A stretch of 17,028 bases of DNA from positions 1-17,028 of the forward strand of contig JAGMDP010000025.1 of assembly GCA_023128635.1 (NCBI GenBank). The letters run 5' to 3'. Source of the stretch: Candidatus Heimdallarchaeota archaeon (GTDB lineage Archaea; Asgardarchaeota; Heimdallarchaeia; JABLTI01). Shown one piece after another: positions 1 to 7,591 of the stretch. The translations under genes and the position numbers were made by a program. The notes beneath the pieces were generated by a model. That model had not been told where the DNA came from. It did no database searches and saw nothing but the letters and a program-made list of their open reading frames with translations. Each line of letters begins with the position of its first letter. The stretch's first letter is position 1.

Positions 1-10
1 AAAATTACGC

Positions 11-358
11 ATGATGAACAAAATCTCACAAGCTCTTGGTGATTATCTCAAAGAACTCAATGAACTAACTATTGAAGTGAATAACGCCAATAAAAACAAT
101 AAGAATTACGATGAAGCTACACTGATAGGAAATACTATCAAGAGATTGGATAAAATGATTGGTGCTGTGAATAGCTGTAGTTCTACTTTAAGCTCATCTA
201 GAGATAGTAGAAAAAATGAAGCGATGCTCAAATTGAGACAATTAAACTCTAATGTTATGCTAATAAAGAAGAAATTAAAACAGAAAAAAATAGCAAAACC
301 TGCAACACCCAAGTCACCAATAGTTGACAAAATAAAAATTGGTAAGAAGAAATTTTAA
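11..358 (+). CDS. small basic coiled-coil protein, unknown function
   Basis: This gene encodes 115 residues that I do not recognise. Residues 1-95 look almost wholly alpha-helical, with heptad-like spacing of Leu, Ile and Met, and are rich in Asn and Lys, so a coiled coil or small helical bundle is likely. The last 30 residues are strongly basic (Lys-rich stretches, then KPATPKSP and a final GKKKF), suggesting nucleic-acid, acidic-protein or membrane-surface contact. There is no signal peptide or membrane segment. Two tandem ATG codons (11 and 14) open the frame. Only ten bases precede them and none of these is an in-frame stop, so the true start could lie outside the window. The gene converges on the ABC permease gene, with about 60 AT-rich bases between them. 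Function is unknown; that it is a real gene is likely from its composition. Confidence 0.55.
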   Translation: MMNKISQALGDYLKELNELTIEVNNANKNNKNYDEATLIGNTIKRLDKMIGAVNSCSSTLSSSRDSRKNEAMLKLRQLNSNVMLIKKKLKQKKIAKPATPKSPIVDKIKIGKKKF

Positions 359-417
359 AAAAAATTGAAAAAAGAGTATTAGCAAGAAAAACAAAAATAA
401 ATATTTGGATTTCATAC

Positions 418-2805
418 TTATTCTATGATTGCTGAAGCTAATTTTTGATTTCGCAGTAATCTAATACTTGGTAAAGTTGAGAGTAACACACAACCTGCTG
501 CAAAACCTAGAATTAGTAAATAGTCGCCCCAGAAATAAATAGCGTCTAACTTGAAGAAGAACTCACTTATGAAAAATTGAATCATTCGACCCAATCCTTC
601 TCCACCAGCTGCTATTCCGAAAATAACAGCAAAAGTGATCAGAAAGCCCAGCTCCAAAATGATTTGAAACCAGATTTGTCCTTTTTGAAAACCAAATGTT
701 CGCTGCAGTGCTATTTCACGTGTTCGTTCGATTATTGAAACAAAGGCTGTAACAAAGATAATCAGAAATGAAATAATCAAAGCTAAAATTATTGTTACTT
801 TTACGATGAAGAGCTGAGTGTTAACCATGTGAACCATACGAGCTTCGTAAGTATCTTTTGTAATTGCATATTGAATCCCTATATTTTCATTCAAGTCTAA
901 GAGAATTGAGTCTAAAGCTTCGGAACTCATAGAATCCATATTATGCAATTGAAGAAAGGCATTATTTATCGCAGAAAATCCTATTGTTTCTTCAATGGCA
1001 GGTATTAACATGAAGCATGAATTTGGTACATCTAAATCACGGACTATACCAACAATTTCAATTCGAAACTCAGCACCGAATGACGAGAAGTTAAAGTAAT
1101 CACCGATTTCAAGCTCCAATGGTTTTGCTGAATAACTTGAGATTATCCCTTCTTGAGCTGTTGCATTTGAAAACAGTGTACCTTCCTCTAAGTTAAGTGA
1201 GAATAATGATGAGTTATTTTGTAATCCTCTGATTTCTAAACCATAGTCTGGCGTGTCCGGTATCTCAGCATTTCCATGTATATATGGTTCATAATTCTTG
1301 ACAAAGGTGTAATTTTCAAAAACACTCTCGATCTCAACTTCCGTTTTAAAGGAATCAAATCGAGTTTGCACATCCCAATGGATTTGGTTATTAAAGTAAT
1401 TATCAAATGTTCCATTTATGGAAGACTGTGTTTGGATTAAGGCGAAGGAAATAGCAATTGCACCAATGAACGCACAAGTAATGAGAGTACCTCTTGCGCG
1501 ATTTCGAGAAATATTACGTAAAGGATACTTTAATGAAATGGACAAGAGTGATTTTGGCTTTTGTGTGTTTTTCACACCGGATGAATTTTTCTTCCTTATC
1601 TTAACTTTGTACTCAGTTTTTCCTCGAATTGCTTCGTAAGGAGTCATTTTTACGTTACTTCGACAAGCAAAATATGTGAAGATTTGGGAGGAAATAATTA
1701 CCAAAGCTGGGACAATAACCAGGGCTACGGGTGAGAATCGAGTTAATATCTGAGGTATTCCCCACCGGGAGACCAAGACCCGAACCATAATCTCTAATAC
1801 ACCATATGACCCAAGGATAGCAATAAGAATAGAAAATAATGAGATAATTAACGTGCGGAGCATAAAAACCCGTAAGATGATTTTCGGTTTATAGCCAAAA
1901 GCATACAACATACCAGTCTGTTTTCTCTGTTCAACAGCATATCGTTTAGTAATCAAATAAATGACGATCCCTGCGCCCAAAATTATTGCACAAGCCATAA
2001 CGAAAAGCACTTGAGAGGTTAAATTGAGGACATCTTGGAATAAGGAACTAATACTAAATTCTCGAACATACCAAGAATAGAGCATTTGTGCTTCAATAGG
2101 ATTGACTTCCTCAGATAAGTCTGCTGCAAAAGCTTCTACAAAATCAAGGTCAGGATCATTTGGGAAATAAAATGCTATACTATCGAATTGAATTTCTGAC
2201 CAATCATTAAATTCTTGAAAAGTATTGTAGTTAACATAGATGGCCCCTTCTAAGGATAAATCATAACTTAGAAATTCAATGGATTTCACTAAACCAATAA
2301 TTTCTACTTCTTTCTCACCAGCTAAGGTATAAAGGGTAATCGAACTACCAATCTCGACATCTAATTCCTTGGCAAATGATTCCAGAATGAAAGCGGTATT
2401 ATTTCGCAATTCTGAAAATGCTGTAACTGAACTTATCTGATTAACTACTGGAGGAGCGGTTGCATTAATTCCAATGATACTTGTATAATACCAATTTGAA
2501 GCATGATACAACTGAAAACTACAAGAGGGTCGAATATCATATGAAACACCACTATAGTTAAGATTGGTGCTAATTAGATTATCTACACTTGAGCGAACTT
2601 CATCAACATTTCCTTGAAAACCCATTTCTAAGTATGTCAATTTATATGATTCATTGCTATCAATTACTGAAGCGTTTATACTTGGATCAATTGAGAACAT
2701 AGCTAATGGGAATGAAACGATAACAAAGAAAACCAAGAATAATAAAAAGGTCCTTCTTTTTTGGAATCGGAATTCTCGGAAAATTGTTTTATATATTTGC
2801 AACAT
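418..2805 (-). CDS. FtsX/MacB-like ABC transporter permease, fused two-half form
   Basis: This is the membrane permease partner of the ATPase just upstream. Of the 795 residues, hydrophobic segments fall at roughly 20-38, 265-286, 315-339, 359-380, 439-457, 667-690, 714-734 and 760-780. That is two tandem 1+3 helix units, each with a large extracytoplasmic domain after its first helix. Both units carry the FtsX-type loop after the second helix (EQRKQTGMLYAFGY and ERTREIALQRTFGF). Family members release lipoproteins, export peptides or work mechanically (LolCDE/MacB/FtsX group); the substrate here cannot be read from sequence. The frame runs upstream to 2853, but the ATG at 2805 is preferred: it follows a GAGGG purine tract by about 11 bases and gives a typical short cytoplasmic N-terminus. 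It overlaps the end of the ATPase gene by 17 bases, implying co-transcription and translational coupling. Confidence 0.88.
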   Translation of the reverse strand: MLQIYKTIFREFRFQKRRTFLLFLVFFVIVSFPLAMFSIDPSINASVIDSNESYKLTYLEMGFQGNVDEVRSSVDNLISTNLNYSGVSYDIRPSCSFQLYHASNWYYTSIIGINATAPPVVNQISSVTAFSELRNNTAFILESFAKELDVEIGSSITLYTLAGEKEVEIIGLVKSIEFLSYDLSLEGAIYVNYNTFQEFNDWSEIQFDSIAFYFPNDPDLDFVEAFAADLSEEVNPIEAQMLYSWYVREFSISSLFQDVLNLTSQVLFVMACAIILGAGIVIYLITKRYAVEQRKQTGMLYAFGYKPKIILRVFMLRTLIISLFSILIAILGSYGVLEIMVRVLVSRWGIPQILTRFSPVALVIVPALVIISSQIFTYFACRSNVKMTPYEAIRGKTEYKVKIRKKNSSGVKNTQKPKSLLSISLKYPLRNISRNRARGTLITCAFIGAIAISFALIQTQSSINGTFDNYFNNQIHWDVQTRFDSFKTEVEIESVFENYTFVKNYEPYIHGNAEIPDTPDYGLEIRGLQNNSSLFSLNLEEGTLFSNATAQEGIISSYSAKPLELEIGDYFNFSSFGAEFRIEIVGIVRDLDVPNSCFMLIPAIEETIGFSAINNAFLQLHNMDSMSSEALDSILLDLNENIGIQYAITKDTYEARMVHMVNTQLFIVKVTIILALIISFLIIFVTAFVSIIERTREIALQRTFGFQKGQIWFQIILELGFLITFAVIFGIAAGGEGLGRMIQFFISEFFFKLDAIYFWGDYLLILGFAAGCVLLSTLPSIRLLRNQKLASAIIE

Positions 2806-3550
2806 TTGATAATATTCCCTCGTCAGTACTACTAAGCAAAGAATTCGTATCATCAGCTACAATTTGACCTGAACGTAAGCGAATCACTCGATCAGCATAG
2901 CATTCTAACTCATGGTCATGGGTAACCAACAAAACGGTTTTCTTCTTTTCTTTGGCAATTTTACGAATAAGACTGACTACATTATCTCCTGTTTTTTGAT
3001 CTAATTGCCCTGTGGGTTCATCAACAAGCAAAATATCTGGGCTCTTTGCTAAAGCACGAGCAATAGCAACACGTTGACGTTCTCCACCAGAAAGTTGAAA
3101 TGGAAAATTATCCATTCGATCTTCTAACCCAACAAGTGTTAGGTGTTCTTCAGCGATTTTGCTGATATTTCTTCGTTTTCGGAGGGTTAATTCTAAAGTG
3201 AGCTCAACATTTTCACGAGCAGTTAAAGTTGGAATTAACGAATAAAACTGAAAGACGAAAGCTAATCTTTTCTTACGATAAAGAGTCAATTCTTTATCAG
3301 TGTATTGTGCTATATCCTCACCTATAATTTCTATAGTGCCATTTGTGGGGTGGTCTATACCGCCTATCAAATTAATTAGCGTTGTTTTGCCTGAGCCGGA
3401 GGGCCCCATAATAAATACCATTTCACCAGAATCAACCGAAAATGATACGTTGTCCAACGCACATATGGACAACTCCCCTAAGTTATAATTTTTAGTTAAA
3501 TTTTCAATTCTAATTACTGGATCTAATGCTTCTTTAAGGTTAGACATCAT
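2789..3550 (-). CDS. ABC transporter ATP-binding protein (LolD/MacB type)
   Basis: This cytoplasmic ATPase powers the FtsX-like permease downstream. All nucleotide-binding motifs are intact, numbered from the ATG at 3550: Walker A GPSGSGKTT at 49-57, Q-loop glutamine near 101 (VFQFYSLIPTLTARENV), signature LSGGERQ at 153-159, Walker B ILLVDEP at 173-179, D-loop QLD, and switch histidine near 211 (THDHE). The Q-loop pattern with SLIPTLTARENV is characteristic of the LolD/MacB/FtsE-like group. The length (253 residues) is slightly above the usual 225-235 because of a C-terminal tail. The frame can begin at a TTG at 3556, but the tandem ATG codons at 3550 and 3547 are preferred: a strong TATA-like box lies about 25 bases upstream, as for a leaderless archaeal transcript. 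The specific substrate is unknown. Confidence 0.93.
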   Translation of the reverse strand: MMSNLKEALDPVIRIENLTKNYNLGELSICALDNVSFSVDSGEMVFIMGPSGSGKTTLINLIGGIDHPTNGTIEIIGEDIAQYTDKELTLYRKKRLAFVFQFYSLIPTLTARENVELTLELTLRKRRNISKIAEEHLTLVGLEDRMDNFPFQLSGGERQRVAIARALAKSPDILLVDEPTGQLDQKTGDNVVSLIRKIAKEKKKTVLLVTHDHELECYADRVIRLRSGQIVADDTNSLLSSTDEGILSNVANI

Positions 3551-3564
3551 ACTCAATGCAGTAT

Positions 3565-3578
3565 GTTTTTTATAAAAA
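3565..3578 (-). promoter_or_regulatory. TATA-like box of the ABC operon
   Basis: On the minus strand this reads GGTTTTTATAAAAAACATAC around the core. Its centre is about 22-26 bases upstream of the tandem ATG codons at 3550/3547. That is the archaeal TATA-to-start distance expected for a leaderless or very short-leader message. It is the best TATA-like match in this divergent spacer. The call is by eye. Confidence 0.5.
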
Positions 3579-3613
3579 CCCCACCATTACTGCACTAATT
3601 AAAATGGTCTTAA

Positions 3614-3670
3614 TGTTCAGTGCGGAAAGGTCACTTCGAAGGGGAAAGTACCTGATGACAGAGCATTCAA
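3614..3670 (+). repeat. dispersed intergenic element, copy 1 (long form)
   Basis: The block holds GGAAAGGTCAC, then AAGGGGAAAGTACCTG, then GAGCATTCAA. It matches the copy at 14924-15004 over about 57 bases at roughly 70-75 percent identity by eye. It sits in the divergent spacer between the ABC operon and the HD gene, upstream of the HD promoter. A short AGTG/CACT hairpin around CGGAAAGGT takes the place of the GTCC/GGAC hairpin of other copies. It has no open frame of note. Confidence 0.5.
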
Positions 3671-3694
3671 TTTAAAGAAGATTAATATTTGTAA

Positions 3695-3706
3695 TTTTTT
3701 ATATTT
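3695..3706 (+). promoter_or_regulatory. TATA-like box of the HD-domain gene
   Basis: TTTTTTATATTT is centred about 24 bases before the GTG start at 3724. This fits an archaeal promoter giving a leaderless or near-leaderless transcript and supports the choice of start codon. The call is by eye, without a scoring model. Confidence 0.45.
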
Positions 3707-3723
3707 AGTTAGATTATAGGAAA

Positions 3724-5694
3724 GTGGGCAAAATTTCGGAAAATTTAGAATTTGTTGAGTATATTTATGATCCAGTATGGAAGAACATACCAATAACACA
3801 GTTAGAGAAGGACATTATTGAATCAGATATTTTTAGAAGATTAAAAAATATAAAACAGATGAGTTTAGCATCTATTAGTTTCTCTGGGGCTAACCATACG
3901 CGTTCTGAGCATTCAATAGGTACAATGCATGTTGCGTATCTTATTGCAAGTAAAATTGAGAAACTGAAAGAACATGCTGAATCAATTTTGAAGGAAAAAC
4001 ATAGTATATCTAATGGCTACAACAAAACTTTACAATTCATCAGAATTGCTGCTTTGTTACATGATCTGGGACATCCACCCTTTTCTCATGCTATTGAATG
4101 GGTTTTCGAGAGAGATCCGGAATTATATCCAGGTAAGAATTATTCCCACGATGACTATACACAGAAACTAATAAGAAAAAACAAAGAACTGAAACGAATT
4201 CTCAAAGATGAAGTTATTTGCACTCCTATGAACATTGCTAATTTCCTTGCATACAAGTTAGATAAAATACCAAAACCGATAGCTATTCTCTATCCATTAC
4301 TCAATGGTGATTTAGATTTTGATAAAGTAGATTACATTATTCGAGACAATTATCATTGTGGATTACCGGTTAATATTGACATTTATTCCATTATGGATTC
4401 ATTTAGGATCAGCCTGCAAAAAAGCATTCAAGATGATTTGATCTCAAATATTGAAATTATGTTCAATCCAGACAAACTATTTGTTGTTGAGAATCTTTTG
4501 CTCTCGAGAAAACAGCTAATTTCGATAATTCAACATGAAACAAAAAACCGTATTGCTAATCAAATGTTGATGTGTAGTACACAAAATTTTCTTAGAAAGA
4601 AAAAGGAATTATTAGATGAAACAAAATATAGGCAACTTATACAAAAATTGCACGAAAATTGGACTGATTATGATTTAGTATCAAATATTACAAAAGAAGC
4701 TACTAATGATATTCAAGCTGATTATCTGAATAGAGCATTAAAAGGTAAACTCTTGGAAGAAATCGTAAAGATAGAAATGTTTGATTTGGCACCAAAAGAG
4801 CGACTGGATTTCTATTTATTTACGAAATATAAAGATCGGAAGATGATTTTTGAAAAGAAAATAAATGAGAAATTGAACGCTAATTTTCTTATTGATTTTG
4901 TTTATATCAAACCTCCACCGCTTACAATTAAGTTAGTATATGATTACGAGGAAAGAGTTGCTAGTCTAGAGTATAAATCAGAACCTGTGACCTTCGCTTT
5001 ACATAGTAAATCAAATATTGTAAATGGTATACTAAAAGACTCATATGCTAGCTCATTCATAGCGGTATATGGTGATGAGAGAGGAGACAATATACAAAAA
5101 ATAGTTCAAAATATAAGATATGAATTGAGAGCACAAAATCTAGAAATTAGAGAAGAACTCAGTAAGAAGAATGAAATTATTGGAGAGGATTTAGTACTTT
5201 TAGTTCTAGCGGCAATAAGAAAACTTACAAAAGAGAGATTCAAATTAAGTAGATTGTGGGCAACAGGTGTTAAACGCATACAAGATTATATTTTTGAATT
5301 TAAAAATCAAATCTCTTTTAATTGTCCAGATTTTGATTATCTAAAAAGTGATTATTCATCGCAATTTGACTCATTAATGACTAAACTTGTTACACTGGGA
5401 GTAGTGGATCAACGAAAGAAACATGTATCGATAAGAACTAAGAAAAAAGGCGAATTTACTTTTAGATATCTAGATAGAAATGATTATTGTTTGAATTCGA
5501 ATGGAGAGCATTTTGTAGATAATTTGCCTAATGAGTTAGTGAAAATAAGAGATATGTTATACAACAAGATGGTAGTTAATTTTGGTATTTATCAGGAATA
5601 TTTGACGAGAGACTATGGGCTAGCAGATACTGTAAGACAGAAAGATATGAGACCAAATTTGGAGGAAAAAGGATTACCAATAATAGATATTTAA
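3724..5694 (+). CDS. HD-domain phosphohydrolase (dNTPase/SAMHD1-like) with C-terminal extension
   Basis: This is a cytoplasmic metal-dependent phosphohydrolase, possibly acting on dNTPs or other nucleotides. The N-terminus shows the COG1078-type pattern: DPVWKNIPITQLEKDII (16-32), RRLKNIKQ, then HTRSEHSIGTMH with H63, LLHDLGHPPFSH with the H113-D114 pair, and DLDFDKVDYIIRD with D200 as the fourth metal ligand. K201, Y204 and D208 align by eye with the dNTP-contacting DKxxYxxxD of SAMHD1. So the metal centre is complete and activity is likely; the substrate is inferred only. The HD core ends by about residue 330. The remaining 300 or so residues are not recognised, although residues 505-595 could be winged-helix-like. 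The 656-residue length exceeds the usual 400-500. Translation starts at GTG 3724, preceded by AGGAAA and a TATA-like box. The gene diverges from the ABC operon and ends in two terminator-like hairpins. Confidence 0.85.
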   Translation: MGKISENLEFVEYIYDPVWKNIPITQLEKDIIESDIFRRLKNIKQMSLASISFSGANHTRSEHSIGTMHVAYLIASKIEKLKEHAESILKEKHSISNGYNKTLQFIRIAALLHDLGHPPFSHAIEWVFERDPELYPGKNYSHDDYTQKLIRKNKELKRILKDEVICTPMNIANFLAYKLDKIPKPIAILYPLLNGDLDFDKVDYIIRDNYHCGLPVNIDIYSIMDSFRISLQKSIQDDLISNIEIMFNPDKLFVVENLLLSRKQLISIIQHETKNRIANQMLMCSTQNFLRKKKELLDETKYRQLIQKLHENWTDYDLVSNITKEATNDIQADYLNRALKGKLLEEIVKIEMFDLAPKERLDFYLFTKYKDRKMIFEKKINEKLNANFLIDFVYIKPPPLTIKLVYDYEERVASLEYKSEPVTFALHSKSNIVNGILKDSYASSFIAVYGDERGDNIQKIVQNIRYELRAQNLEIREELSKKNEIIGEDLVLLVLAAIRKLTKERFKLSRLWATGVKRIQDYIFEFKNQISFNCPDFDYLKSDYSSQFDSLMTKLVTLGVVDQRKKHVSIRTKKKGEFTFRYLDRNDYCLNSNGEHFVDNLPNELVKIRDMLYNKMVVNFGIYQEYLTRDYGLADTVRQKDMRPNLEEKGLPIIDI

Positions 5695-5698
5695 TTTT

Positions 5699-5718
5699 AA
5701 GAGATTTTACTCTTTTTT
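5699..5718 (+). terminator. hairpin plus T-run after the HD gene
   Basis: AAGAG at 5699-5703 pairs with CTCTT at 5710-5714 across a six-base loop and runs into six consecutive T residues. It lies four bases after the HD gene's stop codon. The stem is weak, but archaeal termination depends mainly on the T-run. Confidence 0.45.
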
Positions 5719-5737
5719 ACAACTGGAAGAAAATTTT

Positions 5738-5790
5738 GCTCAAGACTCACACTGTTTCTTGAAGGGCTAGAAGTCCGTTTCGATAAAACA
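5738..5790 (+). repeat. dispersed intergenic element, copy 2
   Basis: The copy starts GCTCAAGACTCACACT and continues TTCTTGAAGGGC, AGAAGTCCGTTTC. Over 43 bases it differs from the copy at 10211-10260 at only about five positions. An imperfect hairpin TTCTTG/CTAGAA surrounds the loop AAGGG. It sits between the convergent HD gene and helix-turn-helix gene. This is the best-conserved pair in the family. Confidence 0.6.
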
Positions 5791-5802
5791 TAATTATGGA
5801 AT

Positions 5803-5828
5803 AGAATTATATCAATAATTCTTTTTTT
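5803..5828 (+). terminator. hairpin plus T-run, second terminator
   Basis: AGAATTAT at 5803-5810 pairs perfectly with ATAATTCT at 5815-5822 across the loop ATCA. The T-run at 5822-5828 follows at once. In the plus direction this is a textbook intrinsic-type terminator. It ends either readthrough from the HD gene or any transcript of the dispersed element just upstream. Confidence 0.55.
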
Positions 5829-5830
5829 AG

Positions 5831-6289
5831 CTATTTATTTTTTTTAATATCTCCTTCTGCTCCAATAATATTAGCAAACATCATCAAGTTTCTAAGTGAA
5901 TATAAAATCTCTTTTTCATTCCCCTCTATATTAGAGGATACAATGATTTTTCTAACTGCATCTTCGAAATTATTTCCTTCAGAAATTAATTCAATCAATT
6001 GATTTATGGGTGGTAATTTAAGCAATTGCTTTCGAAATAATGTTCCTGTTTGCTTTGTTACTGAACTAATCATTTTCAGTCCATCAGAAGATAATGTTAG
6101 TATATTGCCACTATTGATAAATTGCAATATTATTGCAGCTTCAATTGCATCATTAACATACTCAAAACTCATTCTTAGATACTCATGTACTTTTTCAGAA
6201 GTAACTGGTTTTTTTGAATCTGATGAAAGATAGTCTATAGCTTTTACACATTCAATTATTGCTTTAGCAGTTGTTTTCCCAATTCTCAT
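5831..6289 (-). CDS. small winged-helix-like protein, possible regulator
   Basis: The protein has 152 residues and no recognisable catalytic motif. Residues 8-75 have the helix, helix, helix, strand, strand pattern of a winged helix: ITECV-like helix, SEKVHEYLRMSFEYVNDAIE as the turn and recognition helix, then FINSGNILTLSSDG as a beta hairpin or wing. Residues 75-145 are predicted helical (NQLIELISEGNNFEDAVRKI, LYSLRNLMMFANIIG) and could be a dimerisation or effector part. It is cytoplasmic, with no membrane segment. The ATG at 6289 is the first in the frame after the spacer; GGGTTG lies about 11 bases upstream, so the ribosome site is weak. It is transcribed alone and converges on the HD gene. 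A DNA-binding role is an inference from the fold pattern only. Confidence 0.55.
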   Translation of the reverse strand: MRIGKTTAKAIIECVKAIDYLSSDSKKPVTSEKVHEYLRMSFEYVNDAIEAAIILQFINSGNILTLSSDGLKMISSVTKQTGTLFRKQLLKLPPINQLIELISEGNNFEDAVRKIIVSSNIEGNEKEILYSLRNLMMFANIIGAEGDIKKNK

Positions 6290-6416
6290 TATATTATCAA
6301 CCCAGTTTCAGACAAGTAATTATCTTGCAGATTCACTTTTATTGTTTTTCTTCGTAAATAAGAATTAATGTTAAAAAGTCAAAATTTGAAACAAAAAACG
6401 TGATTTTTTATCTCAT

Positions 6417-6460
6417 TTCCACTTTAAGAACTCGTAGTCCAGTTCAGGAGAGACAATGAG
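6417..6460 (+). repeat. dispersed intergenic element, copy 3 (diverged)
   Basis: The block CTCGTAGTCCAGTTCAGGAG followed by AGACAATGAG aligns with AGCAGTCCGTTTCGGGAAGG, ACA of the copy at 14924-15004. The pyrimidine-rich lead-in is TTCCACTTTAAGAA. It lies in the divergent spacer between the helix-turn-helix gene and the acidic small protein gene. It is one of the weaker members of the family. Confidence 0.35.
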
Positions 6461-6525
6461 TAAAATCTCTATAACAAATCCCACCTGCTGTTTGCAATAG
6501 GTTTTTTAGTTCTTTCTGATTCCGA

Positions 6526-6537
6526 TATTTATAATAA
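6526..6537 (+). promoter_or_regulatory. TATA-like box before the acidic small protein
   Basis: ATTTATAATAAA is centred about 21-24 bases ahead of the ATG at 6553. This is consistent with a short-leader archaeal promoter, probably serving the acidic protein and perhaps the bactofilin-like gene after it. Confidence 0.42.
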
Positions 6538-6552
6538 AGAAGTTGAAGACAC

Positions 6553-6780
6553 ATGCCAAAAAGAAAACTTGTCAATGAAAGAGAAAAACGAAAACAAGCA
6601 TTCCAATCAGAAAATGCTCCTGAATCTAGTACCCCACCCTCTGAAGATGCACTAGAACAAGTTACAACACCAGAAGCAGAAGGTGAAGCATTGGAAACGG
6701 AGGGTGAAACAACGGAAGCAATTGCAGAACCAACAAGAGATTCTCTAGGAGTCACCAAAACAAAACGAAAAATTGATTAG
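6553..6780 (+). CDS. small acidic disordered protein upstream of the bactofilin-like gene
   Basis: This encodes 75 residues with a basic head (MPKRKLVNEREKRKQ), a long Glu/Thr/Pro/Ala-rich acidic middle (residues 20-62) and a short basic end (KTKRKID). The composition is that of an intrinsically disordered protein; there is no domain, signal peptide or membrane helix. The family is not recognised. The plus-strand reading is preferred over an overlapping minus-strand frame because it has a TATA-like box at the right distance, ends cleanly before the next gene, and has charged soluble-protein composition. The bactofilin-like gene begins 72 bases downstream, so the two may be co-expressed. One possibility is that it tethers or regulates the polymer, but that is speculation. 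Confidence 0.5.
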   Translation: MPKRKLVNEREKRKQAFQSENAPESSTPPSEDALEQVTTPEAEGEALETEGETTEAIAEPTRDSLGVTKTKRKID

Positions 6781-6852
6781 AGAAAAAAAATGAATTCCAT
6801 ACCTTAATTATAATGATTAGACAATCTATAAGTAAATCATGGAGATAAAAAA

Positions 6853-7518
6853 ATGAGAGTATCAGGTTCATCAACACTTGCGGAAGGAAAGATAAATGAA
6901 AAACTCGTTACATCTGGTTCAACGAGAATAAATGGAAATTTTGACTGTGAGGGATTTAAATCGTCAGGTACCCTAAAAGGATCAGGAAATTTATCTGTTC
7001 ACGGTGATTTTAAGTGTTCTGGAACTTTTAGACTAAAAGGTTCTCTTACCATTGAAGGAGATGCAAGGTCATCTGGATCAACTACCATTGATGGAGAAAC
7101 TCTAGTAAAAGGACAATATGTAAAGTCAGGAACGCTAAGAGCCGGGAAACAAATAGAAGCTATTGAAGGGATTAAATTATCTGGCTTATCAAAAATCCAA
7201 GGGAATCTCATGTCCAAAAAGGATGTAGTTATTCGTGGAAACTCGACTGTTGATGGAAACATCAAGGCAGAAAATATTTTTATCGGTAAGCCTATAGACA
7301 TGCGTCTGATAATACATCCCTATAAAGTTCATGGCAATATTGTTGCTGATAATGAAGTTAATATCAAGAAAACTTTTGTTACCGGGGATGTTAAGGGCCG
7401 AGACGTGATTATTGGTCCAGGATCAGAAGTTGAAGGAGCAGTCTACTACATTAATAGTATTGAAGTTAGCTCTCGAGTTACTCTTGCGAAACAACCAGTA
7501 CAAATTAAAGATGAGTAA
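6853..7518 (+). CDS. bactofilin-like polymer-forming beta-helix protein
   Basis: This is a 221-residue protein built almost entirely of short beta strands with Gly/Ser turns: GSSTLAEGKI, SGSTRINGNF, SSGTLKGSGN, KCSGTFRLKG, SSGSTTIDGE, KSGTLRAGKQ and so on, followed by VVIRGNSTVDGNI, VHGNIVADNEV and VIIGPGSEVEGAV. This repeating right-handed beta-helix pattern is that of the bactofilin/polymer-forming cytoskeletal family, which self-assembles into filaments without nucleotide. It is about 1.5 times the usual bactofilin core and repeats the SG(S/T) rung motif unusually regularly. There is no signal peptide, so it should be cytoplasmic or membrane-associated. GGAG at 6841-6844 gives an eight-base spacing to the ATG. 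CTTAATTATAATG at 6804-6816 is a possible TATA-like box. Confidence 0.75.
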   Translation: MRVSGSSTLAEGKINEKLVTSGSTRINGNFDCEGFKSSGTLKGSGNLSVHGDFKCSGTFRLKGSLTIEGDARSSGSTTIDGETLVKGQYVKSGTLRAGKQIEAIEGIKLSGLSKIQGNLMSKKDVVIRGNSTVDGNIKAENIFIGKPIDMRLIIHPYKVHGNIVADNEVNIKKTFVTGDVKGRDVIIGPGSEVEGAVYYINSIEVSSRVTLAKQPVQIKDE

Positions 7519-7532
7519 GGGATTATTCATAG

Positions 7533-7560
7533 GATGCCCAAGACTCACTCTTCTTCATTT
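7533..7560 (+). repeat. dispersed intergenic element, copy 4 (lead module only)
   Basis: GATGCCCAAGACTCACTC followed by TTCTTCATTT matches the lead of the copy at 10211 (GATGCTCAAGACTCACAC). The AAGGGC and CCGTTTCGGG parts are absent or unrecognisable. It lies 15 bases after the bactofilin-like gene, between convergent genes. A run of eight T residues follows at about 7579-7586 and may end the bactofilin transcript. Confidence 0.4.
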
Positions 7561-7591
7561 TTAAGGAATTTGAATTGCTTTTTTTTAATTA

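Noticed and set aside
2806..2853. Longer start of the ABC permease at 2853
   Set aside because: It would overlap the ATPase gene by 65 bases and add an atypical head; the ATG at 2805 has a purine-rich ribosome site.
3649..3660. Box C-like TGATGA in element copy 1, as a C/D guide RNA
   Set aside because: No matching D box (CTGA) lies at suitable spacing, and other copies of the element lack the motif.
5738..5790. The dispersed elements as simple transcription terminators
   Set aside because: Their orientation does not follow gene direction, and separate hairpin plus T-run terminators exist beside copy 2.
6444..6758. A 104-residue minus-strand frame opposite the small acidic protein
   Set aside because: It is rich in Ser/Ala from reading the acidic Glu/Thr codons backwards, has no ribosome site, and the plus-strand frame has a TATA-like box at the right distance.
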